Notes: generated from the sequence alone by a model not told the origin. DNA of 64,000 nt from Flavobacterium amniphilum (GCF_023634845.1 NZ_JAMLJL010000003.1:124001-188000); one strand, 5' to 3'; numbered from the stretch's first letter, positions 44,290 through 54,237 are shown. Translations and numbers: made by a program.

Positions 44290-44364
44290 TGATATTCTTT
44301 TAATTGTGTTGTTATTTGTACAAGGCAAATATTACTAAAAAAAATATACCATCCAAATTTTTTT

Positions 44365-44406
44365 TGCATTTTGTCGGTATTTTTATGCATTTCGTCGATA
44401 TTCCTA
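44365..44406. promoter_or_regulatory. 21-bp direct repeat, candidate activator binding site
   Basis: TGCATTTTGTCGGTATTTTTA and its neighbour TGCATTTCGTCGATATTCCTA are two abutting 21-bp copies with 17 identical positions. They lie 59 bp before the -7 box of the plus-strand gene and 76 bp before the start of the minus-strand one. Short direct repeats two helical turns apart are the site type of LytTR regulators; the assignment is inference. Confidence 0.55.
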
Positions 44407-44464
44407 ACTTTTTAACAAATAGTTAAACATATCATAAAACACTTTAAAATAAGGGGGTTTTCTT

Positions 44465-44472
44465 TATTTTTG
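44465..44472 (+). promoter_or_regulatory. Promoter -7 box of the DUF5916-like gene
   Basis: TATTTTTG fits TAnnTTTG and ends 23 bp before the ATG at 44496. Confidence 0.65.
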
Positions 44473-44495
44473 AACCTTCATCAATCATCAAAATC

Positions 44496-46952
44496 ATGGG
44501 AAAAAATTTTTTATCAATTGTTGCGATTTTTCATACAATTTTGACATTTTCGCAAACAACACCCTCAAAATCAGATTCTTTTGAGAAGAAAAAATTACTT
44601 ACCAAAAGAATTTCCAATCCAATTTCGATTGACGGATTACTTGATGAAGCCGAATGGCAGAATGCCGAGACCGCTACTGATTTCGTAATGCTTGAACCTG
44701 ATAACGGAAAACCTATCGATCCCACCAAAAAAACCGACGTTAAAGTTCTCTATGATGACGAGGCTATATATATAGGTGCAATACTAAATGATAATGAGCC
44801 TGAAAAAATAATGCGAGAAATAACCCAACGTGATGATGACGGTGCTACCGATTTTTTTGGGATTAGCGTTAATGGATATAACGACGGGCAACAGGAATTT
44901 CGTTTTATTGTTACCGCCGCAGGTGTACAATGGGACGCCAATGCCAGTTCAACAACGGGAGAAGACGCTTCCTGGGACGCCATTTGGGAAAGTAATGTAA
45001 AACTAACTGAAAAAGGCTGGCAGGTAGAAGTTAAACTTCCGTATTCGGCATTGCGATTTTCAAAAGAACAGAAACAAACCTGGGGAATACAGTTTTTCAG
45101 ACAACTCAGAAGATTCCGTCAATTATACACTTGGAATTACGTAAATAACAACAAAGGATCTTTAGAACAACAATCGGGCGAACTTACAGGAATTGAAAGC
45201 ATCAAAACCCCTACCCGCTTGTTCTTTTTCCCTTACGCTTCAACCTATGTGAGCAACAACAAAGAAAACGGAACAAAAACAGAATTCAAAGGCGGAATGG
45301 ATATTAAATACGGAATTAATGATGCTTTTACACTTGACGCAATTTTAGTTCCTGATTTCGGACAGACCGCATTCGATAATCAAATCCTGAATCTGGGTCC
45401 GTTTGAGCAACAATTCAATGAAAACAGACCTTTCTTTACTGAAGGAACCGACTTATTTAACAAAGGTAATCTTTTCTATTCAAGAAGAATTGGCGGAAAA
45501 CCCTCTTTGAGAAAAGGGAAATTGAATGACATGAAAGGAGAAGATGAAATCATCGAAGATTATCCTGAAAAAATAAATCTGGTGAATGCCTTAAAAATTT
45601 CGGGGCGTACCAAAAAAGGCTTGGGAATTGGTTTCATGAATGCCGTAACCGAAAAAACAGAAGCCACTTTAAAAGACACCATCACAGGCATCAGAAGACA
45701 TCAAGTTGTTGAATCTTTGGCTAATTACAACATTTTAACATTAGACCAACGTTTTAACAAAAACTCATCGGTTTCCCTTATCAATACAAACGTAACGCGT
45801 AATGGTGAATTCAGGGATGCAAATGTATCTGCTTTGGTTTTTGATTTAAATACAAAAAAGAACACATTCAATCTTTCAGGAGATTTCAAATACAGCTATG
45901 TAAATGAATTTCAAAAGCAGGAAAACAAAAACGGATACAATACTTCATTAAGTTTTTCGGAAACAAGTGGAAAAATACGTTTTAGCCTTACCACAAATTA
46001 CATCACAAAGGAATTTGACAATAACGACCTTGGCATTACCTTCAAGACTAATTACCTAGGCACCTACGGAAATTTGCATTACCGTATTTTAAAGCCAACC
46101 AAAACATTCAATACACTAACAGCGAACATGAACGTAAACAGTGAATTTGAGAACATAACCGGTAAACTTCAGGCTGGAAATGTTAATTTCAATTTGAATT
46201 CTACCTTTAAAAATAATGACGGTTTTGGCGGAGGATTGTTCATCAGACCTTTAGATGTACATGATTTTTATGCACCCCAAAAAGACGGAAGATATGTCAC
46301 CTACCCGGAATATTATGAAACATGGGTTTATTATTCTTCCAATTATAACAGAAAATTTGCTTTTGACTTTAACCCATGGATAGGCACAACATCTGAAGTT
46401 GGACGTGACAGTTATGGCTTCAGCTTGAGTCCGAGATACCGTTTCAGCAATAAACTCATGGTTATTTTAGGATACGATTACAGTAAAGAAAATAACACAG
46501 TTGGTTTTTACGACCATCTGGATGACGGCGATATCATTTTTGAAAAAAGAGACATCAATACTTCAACAGTTTATCTAAAAAGCAGATTTGCCTTAAACAA
46601 CAAAATGACAATCAACATCAATACCCGGTATTACTGGAGTTATGTTGACGCAAAAGGTTTCAAGGAATTACAGGAAGACGGAAGCTTAAACAATATCTAT
46701 TTACCGGAATCATCCGCTCAGGATTTCAGTTCCTGGAATCTGGATTGCTCATATTCATGGTGGATTGCTCCCGGAAGTCAATTAAATATTTTATACCGTA
46801 ACAATTCCGGAAATTATGACGAAGGCTTGAGCAGAGTGGAAAAAAACCTGTCACATAACTTCCAGAATTTATTCGGAGACAAATTAAATCATACTTTTTC
46901 AATCAGTTTACGTTACTTTTTAGATTTCAACCGGGTTAAAAGCTGGATTTAA
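44496..46952 (+). CDS. CBM9-like/DUF5916-like outer-membrane barrel protein
   Basis: An 818-residue exported protein. After the signal peptide (about 1-20), residues about 35-220 look like a family 9 carbohydrate-binding-type domain (ISIDGLLDEAEWQNAE, VKVLYDDEAIYIGA, GWQVEVKLPYSALRF). The remaining about 580 residues alternate aromatic and polar residues like an outer-membrane barrel, ending LRYFLDFNRVKSWI. This matches the family I recall as DUF5916, often beside TonB-linked uptake or peptidase genes. Ligand and function are unknown. It diverges from the small L,D-transpeptidase across a direct-repeat site. Confidence 0.85.
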   Translation: MGKNFLSIVAIFHTILTFSQTTPSKSDSFEKKKLLTKRISNPISIDGLLDEAEWQNAETATDFVMLEPDNGKPIDPTKKTDVKVLYDDEAIYIGAILNDNEPEKIMREITQRDDDGATDFFGISVNGYNDGQQEFRFIVTAAGVQWDANASSTTGEDASWDAIWESNVKLTEKGWQVEVKLPYSALRFSKEQKQTWGIQFFRQLRRFRQLYTWNYVNNNKGSLEQQSGELTGIESIKTPTRLFFFPYASTYVSNNKENGTKTEFKGGMDIKYGINDAFTLDAILVPDFGQTAFDNQILNLGPFEQQFNENRPFFTEGTDLFNKGNLFYSRRIGGKPSLRKGKLNDMKGEDEIIEDYPEKINLVNALKISGRTKKGLGIGFMNAVTEKTEATLKDTITGIRRHQVVESLANYNILTLDQRFNKNSSVSLINTNVTRNGEFRDANVSALVFDLNTKKNTFNLSGDFKYSYVNEFQKQENKNGYNTSLSFSETSGKIRFSLTTNYITKEFDNNDLGITFKTNYLGTYGNLHYRILKPTKTFNTLTANMNVNSEFENITGKLQAGNVNFNLNSTFKNNDGFGGGLFIRPLDVHDFYAPQKDGRYVTYPEYYETWVYYSSNYNRKFAFDFNPWIGTTSEVGRDSYGFSLSPRYRFSNKLMVILGYDYSKENNTVGFYDHLDDGDIIFEKRDINTSTVYLKSRFALNNKMTININTRYYWSYVDAKGFKELQEDGSLNNIYLPESSAQDFSSWNLDCSYSWWIAPGSQLNILYRNNSGNYDEGLSRVEKNLSHNFQNLFGDKLNHTFSISLRYFLDFNRVKSWI

Positions 46953-46989
46953 TTTTCTAATTTTGAAGCTATTTCTTTAGCATCATAAA

Positions 46990-48507
46990 ATGAACAAAAA
47001 AGTAATCCTAATGATTTTGGACGGATGGGGAAAATCTCCAGATCCAAAAGTCTCGGCAATTGACAACGCAAACGTACCTTACATAAACAGTTTATACACC
47101 AAATATCCCAATGCCCAATTAAGAACCGATGGTCTCAACGTTGGACTTCCGGAAGGACAGATGGGCAACAGTGAAGTAGGTCATATGAATTTAGGCGCCG
47201 GACGTATTGTTTATCAGGATTTGGCAAAAATCAACCTGGCTGTAGAACACAAATCATTAAACGACGAACAAGTATTAAGCGATGCTTTTGCTTATGCCAA
47301 AGGAAACAACAAACCGGTTCATTTTTTAGGTTTGGTTTCAGACGGAGGTGTTCACTCGCATACAGACCATTTAAAAGGCTTACTGGATGCCGCACAGGAT
47401 TTTGGCCTGCAAAAAGTATTCATTCACGCCTTCACCGATGGACGCGATGTTGATCCCAAATCAGGCGCAAAACACATTGAAGATTTAAACGAATACACCA
47501 AAAAGTCTTCCGCAAGAATCGCTTCAATTGTAGGACGTTATTATGCCATGGACCGGGACAAAAGATGGGAGCGTGTAAAAAAGGCATATGATGTAATGGT
47601 CAATGGAACCGGAACCCATTCTAAAAATGCCGTTTTAAGCATACTGGAGAGTTACCACAATCATGTTACCGATGAATTTATAGAACCTATTGTGATGGTT
47701 GATGAAAACGACCTCCCTTTAGCAACAATAAAAGAAGATGATGTCGTTATCTTTTTCAATTTCAGAACAGACCGCGGACGTGAGTTAACCGAAGTGCTTT
47801 CCCAAAAAGATTTGCATGAACAAAACATGCACAAACTCAACTTATACTATGTTACCATGACCAATTACGATGAAACATATAATAATGTTCATGTGATTTA
47901 CGACAAGGATAACATTACTGAAACTCTTGGAGAAGTTTTGGAAAAAAACAATAAAAAGCAAATCCGTATCGCCGAAACTGAAAAATACCCGCACGTTACC
48001 TTTTTCTTTTCAGGCGGTCGCGAAGAACCTTTCACCGGAGAAAGCAGAATCCTTTGCCCTTCTCCAAAAGTGGCAACTTACGATTTAAAACCTGAAATGA
48101 GCGCCTTTGAACTCAAAGATGCTTTAATCCCGGAACTGGAAAAAGGAGAAGTTGATTTTGTGTGCCTGAATTTTGCCAATGGCGACATGGTAGGACATAC
48201 CGGCGTGATGGAAGCAGCCATTAAAGCCTGCGAAGCTGTTGACATTTGCACCAAAGAAGTTATCGAAACCGCTTTAAAACACAACTACACAACTATTGTA
48301 ATTGCTGACCACGGAAACTGTGAAACCATGATCAATCCTGACGGATCTCCGAATACGGCTCACACAACCAATCCGGTTCCGATTATTTTAGTTGACAAAG
48401 ATTTAAAAAAGATCAACAATGGGGTTTTAGGTGATATCGCCCCAACAATTTTGGAGCTGATGGGAATCAATAAGCCGGAAGTAATGACAAGTCACTCTTT
48501 ATTATAA
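46990..48507 (+). CDS. gpmI: 2,3-bisphosphoglycerate-independent phosphoglycerate mutase
   Basis: Glycolytic interconversion of 3- and 2-phosphoglycerate by a two-Mn enzyme of the alkaline phosphatase superfamily. ILDGWG supplies Asp11, the phosphoserine is Ser61 in GQMGNSEVGHMNLGAG, and FTDGRDVDPKSG and IVIADHGNCETM complete the metal sites. The 505 residues are normal. The thioredoxin-like gene follows after 10 bp. Confidence 0.98.
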   Translation: MNKKVILMILDGWGKSPDPKVSAIDNANVPYINSLYTKYPNAQLRTDGLNVGLPEGQMGNSEVGHMNLGAGRIVYQDLAKINLAVEHKSLNDEQVLSDAFAYAKGNNKPVHFLGLVSDGGVHSHTDHLKGLLDAAQDFGLQKVFIHAFTDGRDVDPKSGAKHIEDLNEYTKKSSARIASIVGRYYAMDRDKRWERVKKAYDVMVNGTGTHSKNAVLSILESYHNHVTDEFIEPIVMVDENDLPLATIKEDDVVIFFNFRTDRGRELTEVLSQKDLHEQNMHKLNLYYVTMTNYDETYNNVHVIYDKDNITETLGEVLEKNNKKQIRIAETEKYPHVTFFFSGGREEPFTGESRILCPSPKVATYDLKPEMSAFELKDALIPELEKGEVDFVCLNFANGDMVGHTGVMEAAIKACEAVDICTKEVIETALKHNYTTIVIADHGNCETMINPDGSPNTAHTTNPVPIILVDKDLKKINNGVLGDIAPTILELMGINKPEVMTSHSLL

Positions 48508-48517
48508 GCAAACAAAT

Positions 48518-49099
48518 ATGAGAAGATCAGTAACAGCTGCACTCATAGCAGCACTGGCATTGACAGCCTGTACATCACAACAAATTATGCCTCTAAGAGG
48601 AGGAACACCAATAGCCATGGATAAAAGAGCAGTAATCCAAGAACCACAAAAACCAGCCGAGACATTTTTACTCGGATTGAAAACAAAATCTGATCTGGAA
48701 GCTGCACCTTATGACAGCTGGTTTAAACCGGGTGAAGAAGCCTACAAAAGCAATCCGTCAGTCATTACTTTACTGAGAAACGCACCACAGGATTACCAAA
48801 TCAGCATTTTCATGGGCACCTGGTGCGACGACAGTAAAGCACAGGTTCCAAATTTTTATAAGATTCTGGGCGAAATTGATTTCGATTTATCCAAAGTAAA
48901 ATTAATTACGATGGACAGAGAAAAAAAGACACCTGAAAATTTTGAAGAAGGCTTAAACATTACGAATGTACCGACTTTCATCTTTTACAAAAACGGAAAA
49001 GAATTACACCGTATAGTAGAATCCCCGGTAGAAACACTTGAAGCCGACATGCTGAAAATCATATCAGAGGAGCCTTACAAACATACTTACCAGAATTAA
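48518..49099 (+). CDS. Thioredoxin-like lipoprotein with a single active-site Cys
   Basis: A 193-residue predicted lipoprotein (lipobox LTAC, Cys18). A thioredoxin fold is suggested by ISIFMGTWCDDSKAQVPNF and the later cis-Pro region ITNVPTFIFYKNGKELHRIV. The CxxC site is WCDDS: only the first Cys (103) remains, so it cannot do standard two-Cys redox chemistry and may act as a monothiol or isomerase-like protein. It sits 10 bp after gpmI, probably in the same transcript. Confidence 0.87.
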   Translation: MRRSVTAALIAALALTACTSQQIMPLRGGTPIAMDKRAVIQEPQKPAETFLLGLKTKSDLEAAPYDSWFKPGEEAYKSNPSVITLLRNAPQDYQISIFMGTWCDDSKAQVPNFYKILGEIDFDLSKVKLITMDREKKTPENFEEGLNITNVPTFIFYKNGKELHRIVESPVETLEADMLKIISEEPYKHTYQN

Positions 49100-49113
49100 A
49101 AAAATAAAATTAG

Positions 49114-49121
49114 TACATTTG
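49114..49121 (+). promoter_or_regulatory. map promoter, -7 box
   Basis: TACATTTG fits TAnnTTTG and ends 19 bp before the map start. Confidence 0.65.
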
Positions 49122-49140
49122 CAGTCCAATTTTTGCAACA

Positions 49141-49959
49141 ATGATAATCGTAAAAAACCGTGAAGAAATTGAATTGATGCGTGAAAGCGCCTTGATTGTT
49201 TCCAAAACCTTAGGAATGATTGCTTCTGAAATCAAACCAGGTGTAACCACTCTATCTCTCGATAAATTAGCTGAAACCTTTATTCGTGACCACGGAGCCA
49301 CACCGGCTTTCCTTGGCATGTATGGTTTCCCGAACTCTTTATGTATGAGTCCGAACACCCAGGTCGTTCACGGTATTCCAAACAACACACCTTTAGAAGA
49401 CGGCGACATTATTTCGGTAGATTGTGGTGCGTTAAAAAATGGATTTTACGGCGATCACGCTTACACTTTCGAAGTGGGTAATGTAAATGACGCAACGAAA
49501 AGACTTTTAAAAATCACTAAAGAATCTTTATACGAAGGTATCCGCGAATTAAAAGCCGGCAACCGTACCGAAGACGTAGGTTACGCCATCCAGAAATATT
49601 GCGAAAGTAATGGTTATGGTGTTGTACGTGAATTAGTAGGACACGGAATCGGGCGTACGATGCACGAAGCTCCTGAAATGCCTAATTACGGAAAACGCGG
49701 ACGCGGAAAATTGTTGCAGGAAGGAATGGTTGTTGCCATTGAACCGATGATTAATCAGGGAACCAAAAATATCAAACAGCACAAAGACGGCTGGACAATT
49801 ACCACTGCCGATGGAAAACCTTCAGCTCATTTTGAGCACGATGTAGCCATTATTGACGGAAAACCGGAATTGTTATCAACTTTTGCTTATATCTACAAAG
49901 CTTTGGGAATCAATTCCAATGAAGAAAATGAATTTAGAAAACTGCCTTTAGTGTTATAA
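49141..49959 (+). CDS. map: Type I methionine aminopeptidase
   Basis: Removes N-terminal Met from new proteins. The five metal ligands are recognisable: two Asp in DIISVDCGALKNGFYGDHAYTF, His in VGHGIGRTMHE, Glu in VVAIEPMINQG and Glu in SAHFEHDVAI. The 272 residues are typical. Its stop codon overlaps the next ATG by one base (TAATG), so the methyltransferase is translationally coupled. Confidence 0.98.
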   Translation: MIIVKNREEIELMRESALIVSKTLGMIASEIKPGVTTLSLDKLAETFIRDHGATPAFLGMYGFPNSLCMSPNTQVVHGIPNNTPLEDGDIISVDCGALKNGFYGDHAYTFEVGNVNDATKRLLKITKESLYEGIRELKAGNRTEDVGYAIQKYCESNGYGVVRELVGHGIGRTMHEAPEMPNYGKRGRGKLLQEGMVVAIEPMINQGTKNIKQHKDGWTITTADGKPSAHFEHDVAIIDGKPELLSTFAYIYKALGINSNEENEFRKLPLVL

Positions 49960-50729
49960 TGAAAAAAATTTTCAAATTCATACTGAACACCATTCCTCGC
50001 CCAATATTGATCCGTTTAAGTATTGTTGTGCGCCCAATTTTGGCTTTTTTATTAAAAGGAAATAAGTTTACCGATCCAATTGACGGAAAAAGTTTCCGCA
50101 TGTTTTTGCCCTACGGATACGGCAACCAACGGAACAATGTATTATCACCCAGCACTCTTTCGCTGGAAAGACACCGCTTACTTTGGTTATACTTACAAAA
50201 CGAAACCGATTTTTTTACGGCAACCCAAAAGAAGAAAGTATTGCACTTTGCACCGGAACAGGAATTTTACAAGCGTTTCAAGAAACAGAGTAACATCGAT
50301 TATACCACAACCGATTTATTTTCTCCATTGGCCGATGTAAAAGCCGACATCTGTAATTTGCCTTTTGAAGACAATTCATATGATATCATTTTTTGCAACC
50401 ACGTTTTGGAACACATCCCGGATGACACAAAGGCCATGCAGGAATTGTACCGTGTTTTAAAACCAGGCGGTATGGGTATTTTCCAGATTCCACAGGATTT
50501 ATCTCGTGCGACGACTTTTGCAGATGACACAATCACTGATCCGAAGGAACGCGCTAAAATATTCGGACAATATGACCATGTACGTGTTTATGGTTTGGAT
50601 TACTTTGATAAATTAAGAAGCATCGGCTTTACAGTTTCCGAAGTAAATTACACCGAAAAAATTTCCCCTGAATCAGTCGAAAAATACTGTCTGGCACAGG
50701 GCGAAATCATACCGGTTTGCCATAAATAA
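49959..50729 (+). CDS. Class I SAM-dependent methyltransferase
   Basis: A 256-residue methyltransferase of the Methyltransf_11 type. LHFAPEQEFYKRF occupies the SAM-loop position, ADICNLPFEDNSYDIIFCNHVLEHIPDD is the diagnostic block, and YRVLKPGGMGIFQIP follows. The N terminus is basic and amphipathic and may touch the membrane. The substrate is unknown. It is coupled to map. Confidence 0.88.
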   Translation: MKKIFKFILNTIPRPILIRLSIVVRPILAFLLKGNKFTDPIDGKSFRMFLPYGYGNQRNNVLSPSTLSLERHRLLWLYLQNETDFFTATQKKKVLHFAPEQEFYKRFKKQSNIDYTTTDLFSPLADVKADICNLPFEDNSYDIIFCNHVLEHIPDDTKAMQELYRVLKPGGMGIFQIPQDLSRATTFADDTITDPKERAKIFGQYDHVRVYGLDYFDKLRSIGFTVSEVNYTEKISPESVEKYCLAQGEIIPVCHK

Positions 50730-50786
50730 TATCTTGGCATAAAATTCGTTGTAAAATAATATCTTTACTGAATCAGATTTTTCGTT

Positions 50787-52043
50787 ATGATCCACAAAGT
50801 TATTACATACTTCATTTTCATACTTGCCGTAAATCTTAATTTACAGGCACAGGCCGTAACCGAAACACCGCCGCCTTTCAACATTAAAACCATCAGCTTT
50901 AATCAGGGCGTTGGAAATGTTTTCCCTTTTTTCAAATTAGGTGCATCTTTCCAACTCACTTTCGATGATTTATACGGAAATGAAGAAGATTATTATTTTA
51001 CGATTACTCATCACAATTACAATTGGGAACCTTCTGAACTGGCAAAAGCCGAATACCTGGCCGGAACCGATAACCAACGCATTCAGAATTACGAAAACTC
51101 ATTCAACACACTACAGTTATATTCACATTACCGGTTAAATTTTCCGAATAATTTTTTCCAACTCACCAAAAGCGGAAATTATCTGGTATCGGTTTTTAAC
51201 AATGACAAGGAACTGGTTTTTTCAAAAAAATTCATCGTTTATGAAGAATTAACAGACGTCCCGATGCAAATCAAGCGCTCGAGAAACATCAGTGACATCA
51301 AAGAAAAACACAATGTGGAATTTGCCGTAAAATCCCAAAACATTCTTTTTCAGTCACCCAATCAAAACGTTAAGGTCATTTTATTCCAAAACGGAAAATG
51401 GAACAATACCATTGTGAATATCAAACCCCAATACACTATCGGCAATGATTTAATCTTCAGATACAATACCGAAACCCAGTTTTTTGCCGGAAACGAATAC
51501 CTGAATTTTGACAATAAAGAAATCCGGGTTCCCACAAATACCGTTCAGCGGATTGACTCAAACAATGGTTTATACAGTGCTTATCTATATACCGATCCTT
51601 CAAGAAAAGACAAAGGCTACACCTATTTCCCGGATATAAACGGAAGCTTTTTAAACCGCAACCTGATTGCAGAAAACAGTGATGTACAATCTGATTATGC
51701 CTGGATGCATTTCACATTGTTTGCTCCCACCCTTCCAGCAAAATCTGCCATTTATGTAACCGGGATGTTCAATAATTATCAATTATCCGTAGAAAACAAA
51801 ATGGATTATGATGCTGAGAAAGGTGTTTTTGAAAAAGCAATCCTGATCAAACAGGGTTTCAACAATTACAATTACACACTTTTGGACAGCAACAATAAAC
51901 TCGATGAAAAAAATGCCATCGACGGTAATTATTATGAAACCGAAAACATTTACGATGCTTTCATATACTATCGCGCCAATGGTGAAAGATACGACAGGGT
52001 AATCGGAAAAGGTGAAGCATCTTCCCTTAATATAACCAATTAA
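50787..52043 (+). CDS. DUF5103-like exported protein
   Basis: A 418-residue exported protein (signal peptide about 1-22, NLNLQAQ). The body is beta-rich, with FNQGVGNVFPFFKLGASFQLTF-like and YFTITHHNYNW blocks and a C-terminal segment (IYVTGMFNNYQLSVENKMDYD) that resembles an early-set/glycogen-binding sandwich. I recall this as the DUF5103 family of Bacteroidetes, usually one gene per genome. Its role is not established. It lies upstream of apaG. Confidence 0.8.
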   Translation: MIHKVITYFIFILAVNLNLQAQAVTETPPPFNIKTISFNQGVGNVFPFFKLGASFQLTFDDLYGNEEDYYFTITHHNYNWEPSELAKAEYLAGTDNQRIQNYENSFNTLQLYSHYRLNFPNNFFQLTKSGNYLVSVFNNDKELVFSKKFIVYEELTDVPMQIKRSRNISDIKEKHNVEFAVKSQNILFQSPNQNVKVILFQNGKWNNTIVNIKPQYTIGNDLIFRYNTETQFFAGNEYLNFDNKEIRVPTNTVQRIDSNNGLYSAYLYTDPSRKDKGYTYFPDINGSFLNRNLIAENSDVQSDYAWMHFTLFAPTLPAKSAIYVTGMFNNYQLSVENKMDYDAEKGVFEKAILIKQGFNNYNYTLLDSNNKLDEKNAIDGNYYETENIYDAFIYYRANGERYDRVIGKGEASSLNITN

Positions 52044-52085
52044 AAAATTTAACAGGAATATAGAACGTATATTTTTTTTAATTTC

Positions 52086-52093
52086 TAAATTTG
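52086..52093 (+). promoter_or_regulatory. apaG promoter, -7 box
   Basis: TAAATTTG fits TAnnTTTG and ends 22 bp before the apaG start. Confidence 0.6.
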
Positions 52094-52115
52094 TATAATC
52101 CTCAGGCTTAAGTTT

Positions 52116-52502
52116 ATGGTAACTCAAATTACACAAGGCATTAAAATTTCGGTTATGACGACTTTTGAAGGAACCTACTTCAAAAATCATAAGATGCATT
52201 TTGCCTTCAGTTATCATATTTCCATCGAAAACCACAGCAAAGATTCAGTACAGCTCATGGCACGCCACTGGGAAATCTTCGATGCTCTCAACAGTATGGA
52301 AGTCGTTGACGGCGAAGGGGTTGTTGGCAGAAAACCGGTATTAAAACCCGGAGAAGTACACACTTACAGCTCCGGTTGCCTCCTTTGCGCACCATTCGGG
52401 ACGATGCAGGGTTATTTCAGCATGATCAATTTCACTTCCACAAAGTCTTTTAAAGTTATTATCCCTCCTTTTAAATTAAGTGCTCCTTTTGCATTGAATT
52501 AA
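52116..52502 (+). CDS. apaG: ApaG protein
   Basis: A 128-residue single-domain protein with the ApaG beta-sandwich: FAFSYHISIENHSKDSVQL, LMARHWEIFDA, GEGVVGRKPVLKPGE and the Gly-rich APFGTMQGYF. The domain also occurs in some F-box proteins. E. coli ApaG has been linked to Co2+ resistance and Mg2+ efflux, but the mechanism is open. Confidence 0.95.
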   Translation: MVTQITQGIKISVMTTFEGTYFKNHKMHFAFSYHISIENHSKDSVQLMARHWEIFDALNSMEVVDGEGVVGRKPVLKPGEVHTYSSGCLLCAPFGTMQGYFSMINFTSTKSFKVIIPPFKLSAPFALN

Positions 52503-52540
52503 TTTGTGATTTCTTTATAAATTAATCTGTTTTTCCTTTG

Positions 52541-52548
52541 TACTTTTG
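52541..52548 (+). promoter_or_regulatory. pruA promoter, -7 box
   Basis: TACTTTTG fits TAnnTTTG and ends 46 bp before the pruA start. Confidence 0.6.
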
Positions 52549-52594
52549 TGCCAATTAATTTATTGTTTTAATCTAACTATTTAACAATCATAAA

Positions 52595-54220
52595 ATGCTA
52601 AAAGGATTTTTTAACGTACCGAAAGCGGTTAACGAACCCGTAAAATCATACGCTCCGAATTCTCCCGAAAGAGCTGCAGTACAATCAGCTTATAAAGAAT
52701 TATGGAATTCACAAATCGATGTTCCTTTATACATCGGAAGCGAAGAAATCCGTACAGGAAATACAAGAAACATGTCAGCTCCGCACGATCACAAACACAT
52801 CGTTGGGACTTATCATTTAGCCGAAAAAGCGCACATCGAAAAAGCGATTGCAAATGCTTTGGAAAGCCGCACTAAATGGGCAAACATGGCTTGGGAACAA
52901 AGAGCTGCCATATTTTTAAAGGCAGCCGAATTGATTGCTGGTCCGTACCGCGCAAAAATCAATGCTGCCACTATGATCGCACAATCAAAAACGATTCACC
53001 AGGCAGAAATTGATGCAGCATGTGAGTTAATTGACTTCTTACGTTTCAACGTAGAATTCATGACGCAGATTTACCAGGATCAGCCAACATCAAATTCAGA
53101 TATGTGGAACCGTGTGGAATACCGTCCATTAGAAGGATTTGTATACGCAATTACACCATTCAACTTTACAGCAATCGCTGCCAATCTACCGGCAAGTGCT
53201 GCCTTAATGGGGAATGTAGTGATTTGGAAACCATCAGACAGTCAGGTTTTCTCTGCAAAAGTAATTATCGACGTATTCAAAGAAGCGGGAGTTCCTGACG
53301 GTGTAATCAACGTAGTTTTCGGAGATCCGGTAATGATTACCGACACTGTTTTGGCTTCTCCTGATTTTGCAGGAATCCACTATACAGGATCAACATTTGT
53401 TTTCAAGGAAATCTGGAAAAAAATCGGAGAAAACATCCATGCTTATAAAACATACCCAAGAATTGTTGGGGAAACCGGAGGAAAAGATTTTATCATGGTT
53501 CACCCTTCAGCTGATGTTAAGCAAGTAGCTGCAAACAGTATCCGTGGTGCTTTCGAATTCCAGGGACAAAAATGTTCGGCTGCATCGAGAGCTTACTATC
53601 CAAAAAGCTTATGGCCTGCCATCAAAGAGGAAATGGGTAAAGAATTAGCGACTATCAAGCAAGGTTCTCCCGAAGATTTCTCAAACTTTGTTACCGCTGT
53701 AATCCATGAAGGTTCATTCGATAAATTGGCTAAATATATTGATCAGGCTAAAAATGATGCTGATGCGGAAGTTATTTTCGGTGGAGGATACGACAAATCA
53801 AAAGGGTATTTCATTGAACCAACTGTTATCCTAACAACAAATCCTAAATATACTACAATGGAAACGGAACTTTTCGGTCCGGTTCTAACTGTTTATGTAT
53901 ATGAAGATGAAAAATTCTCTGAAACATTACAATTAGTAGATTCAACATCAGAATACGCTTTAACCGGAGCTATTTTCAGTCAGGACCGTTATGCTATTGA
54001 AGAAGCTACCGTGGCTTTACAAAACAGTGCCGGTAACTTCTATATCAACGACAAACCAACCGGTGCGGTTGTTGGACAACAGCCTTTCGGTGGAGCAAGA
54101 GCTTCAGGAACGAATGACAAAGCAGGTTCTGCACAAAACTTACTACGCTGGGTTTCTCCTCGTACCATCAAGGAAACCTTTGTAACTCCTATAGATTACA
54201 GATACCCGTTTTTGGGCTAA
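52595..54220 (+). CDS. pruA: L-glutamate gamma-semialdehyde dehydrogenase (P5CDH)
   Basis: Oxidises glutamate semialdehyde to glutamate with NAD+, the second step of proline breakdown. The ALDH fold shows VYAITPFNFTAIAANL, the catalytic Cys327 in FQGQKCSAASRAYY, the Glu loop GETGGKDF, and the family-specific ending QQPFGGARASGTNDKAGS. The 541 residues fit the monofunctional P5CDH type. The proline dehydrogenase gene is not in the window. Confidence 0.97.
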   Translation: MLKGFFNVPKAVNEPVKSYAPNSPERAAVQSAYKELWNSQIDVPLYIGSEEIRTGNTRNMSAPHDHKHIVGTYHLAEKAHIEKAIANALESRTKWANMAWEQRAAIFLKAAELIAGPYRAKINAATMIAQSKTIHQAEIDAACELIDFLRFNVEFMTQIYQDQPTSNSDMWNRVEYRPLEGFVYAITPFNFTAIAANLPASAALMGNVVIWKPSDSQVFSAKVIIDVFKEAGVPDGVINVVFGDPVMITDTVLASPDFAGIHYTGSTFVFKEIWKKIGENIHAYKTYPRIVGETGGKDFIMVHPSADVKQVAANSIRGAFEFQGQKCSAASRAYYPKSLWPAIKEEMGKELATIKQGSPEDFSNFVTAVIHEGSFDKLAKYIDQAKNDADAEVIFGGGYDKSKGYFIEPTVILTTNPKYTTMETELFGPVLTVYVYEDEKFSETLQLVDSTSEYALTGAIFSQDRYAIEEATVALQNSAGNFYINDKPTGAVVGQQPFGGARASGTNDKAGSAQNLLRWVSPRTIKETFVTPIDYRYPFLG

Positions 54221-54237
54221 TCATAATTAATTTCATT

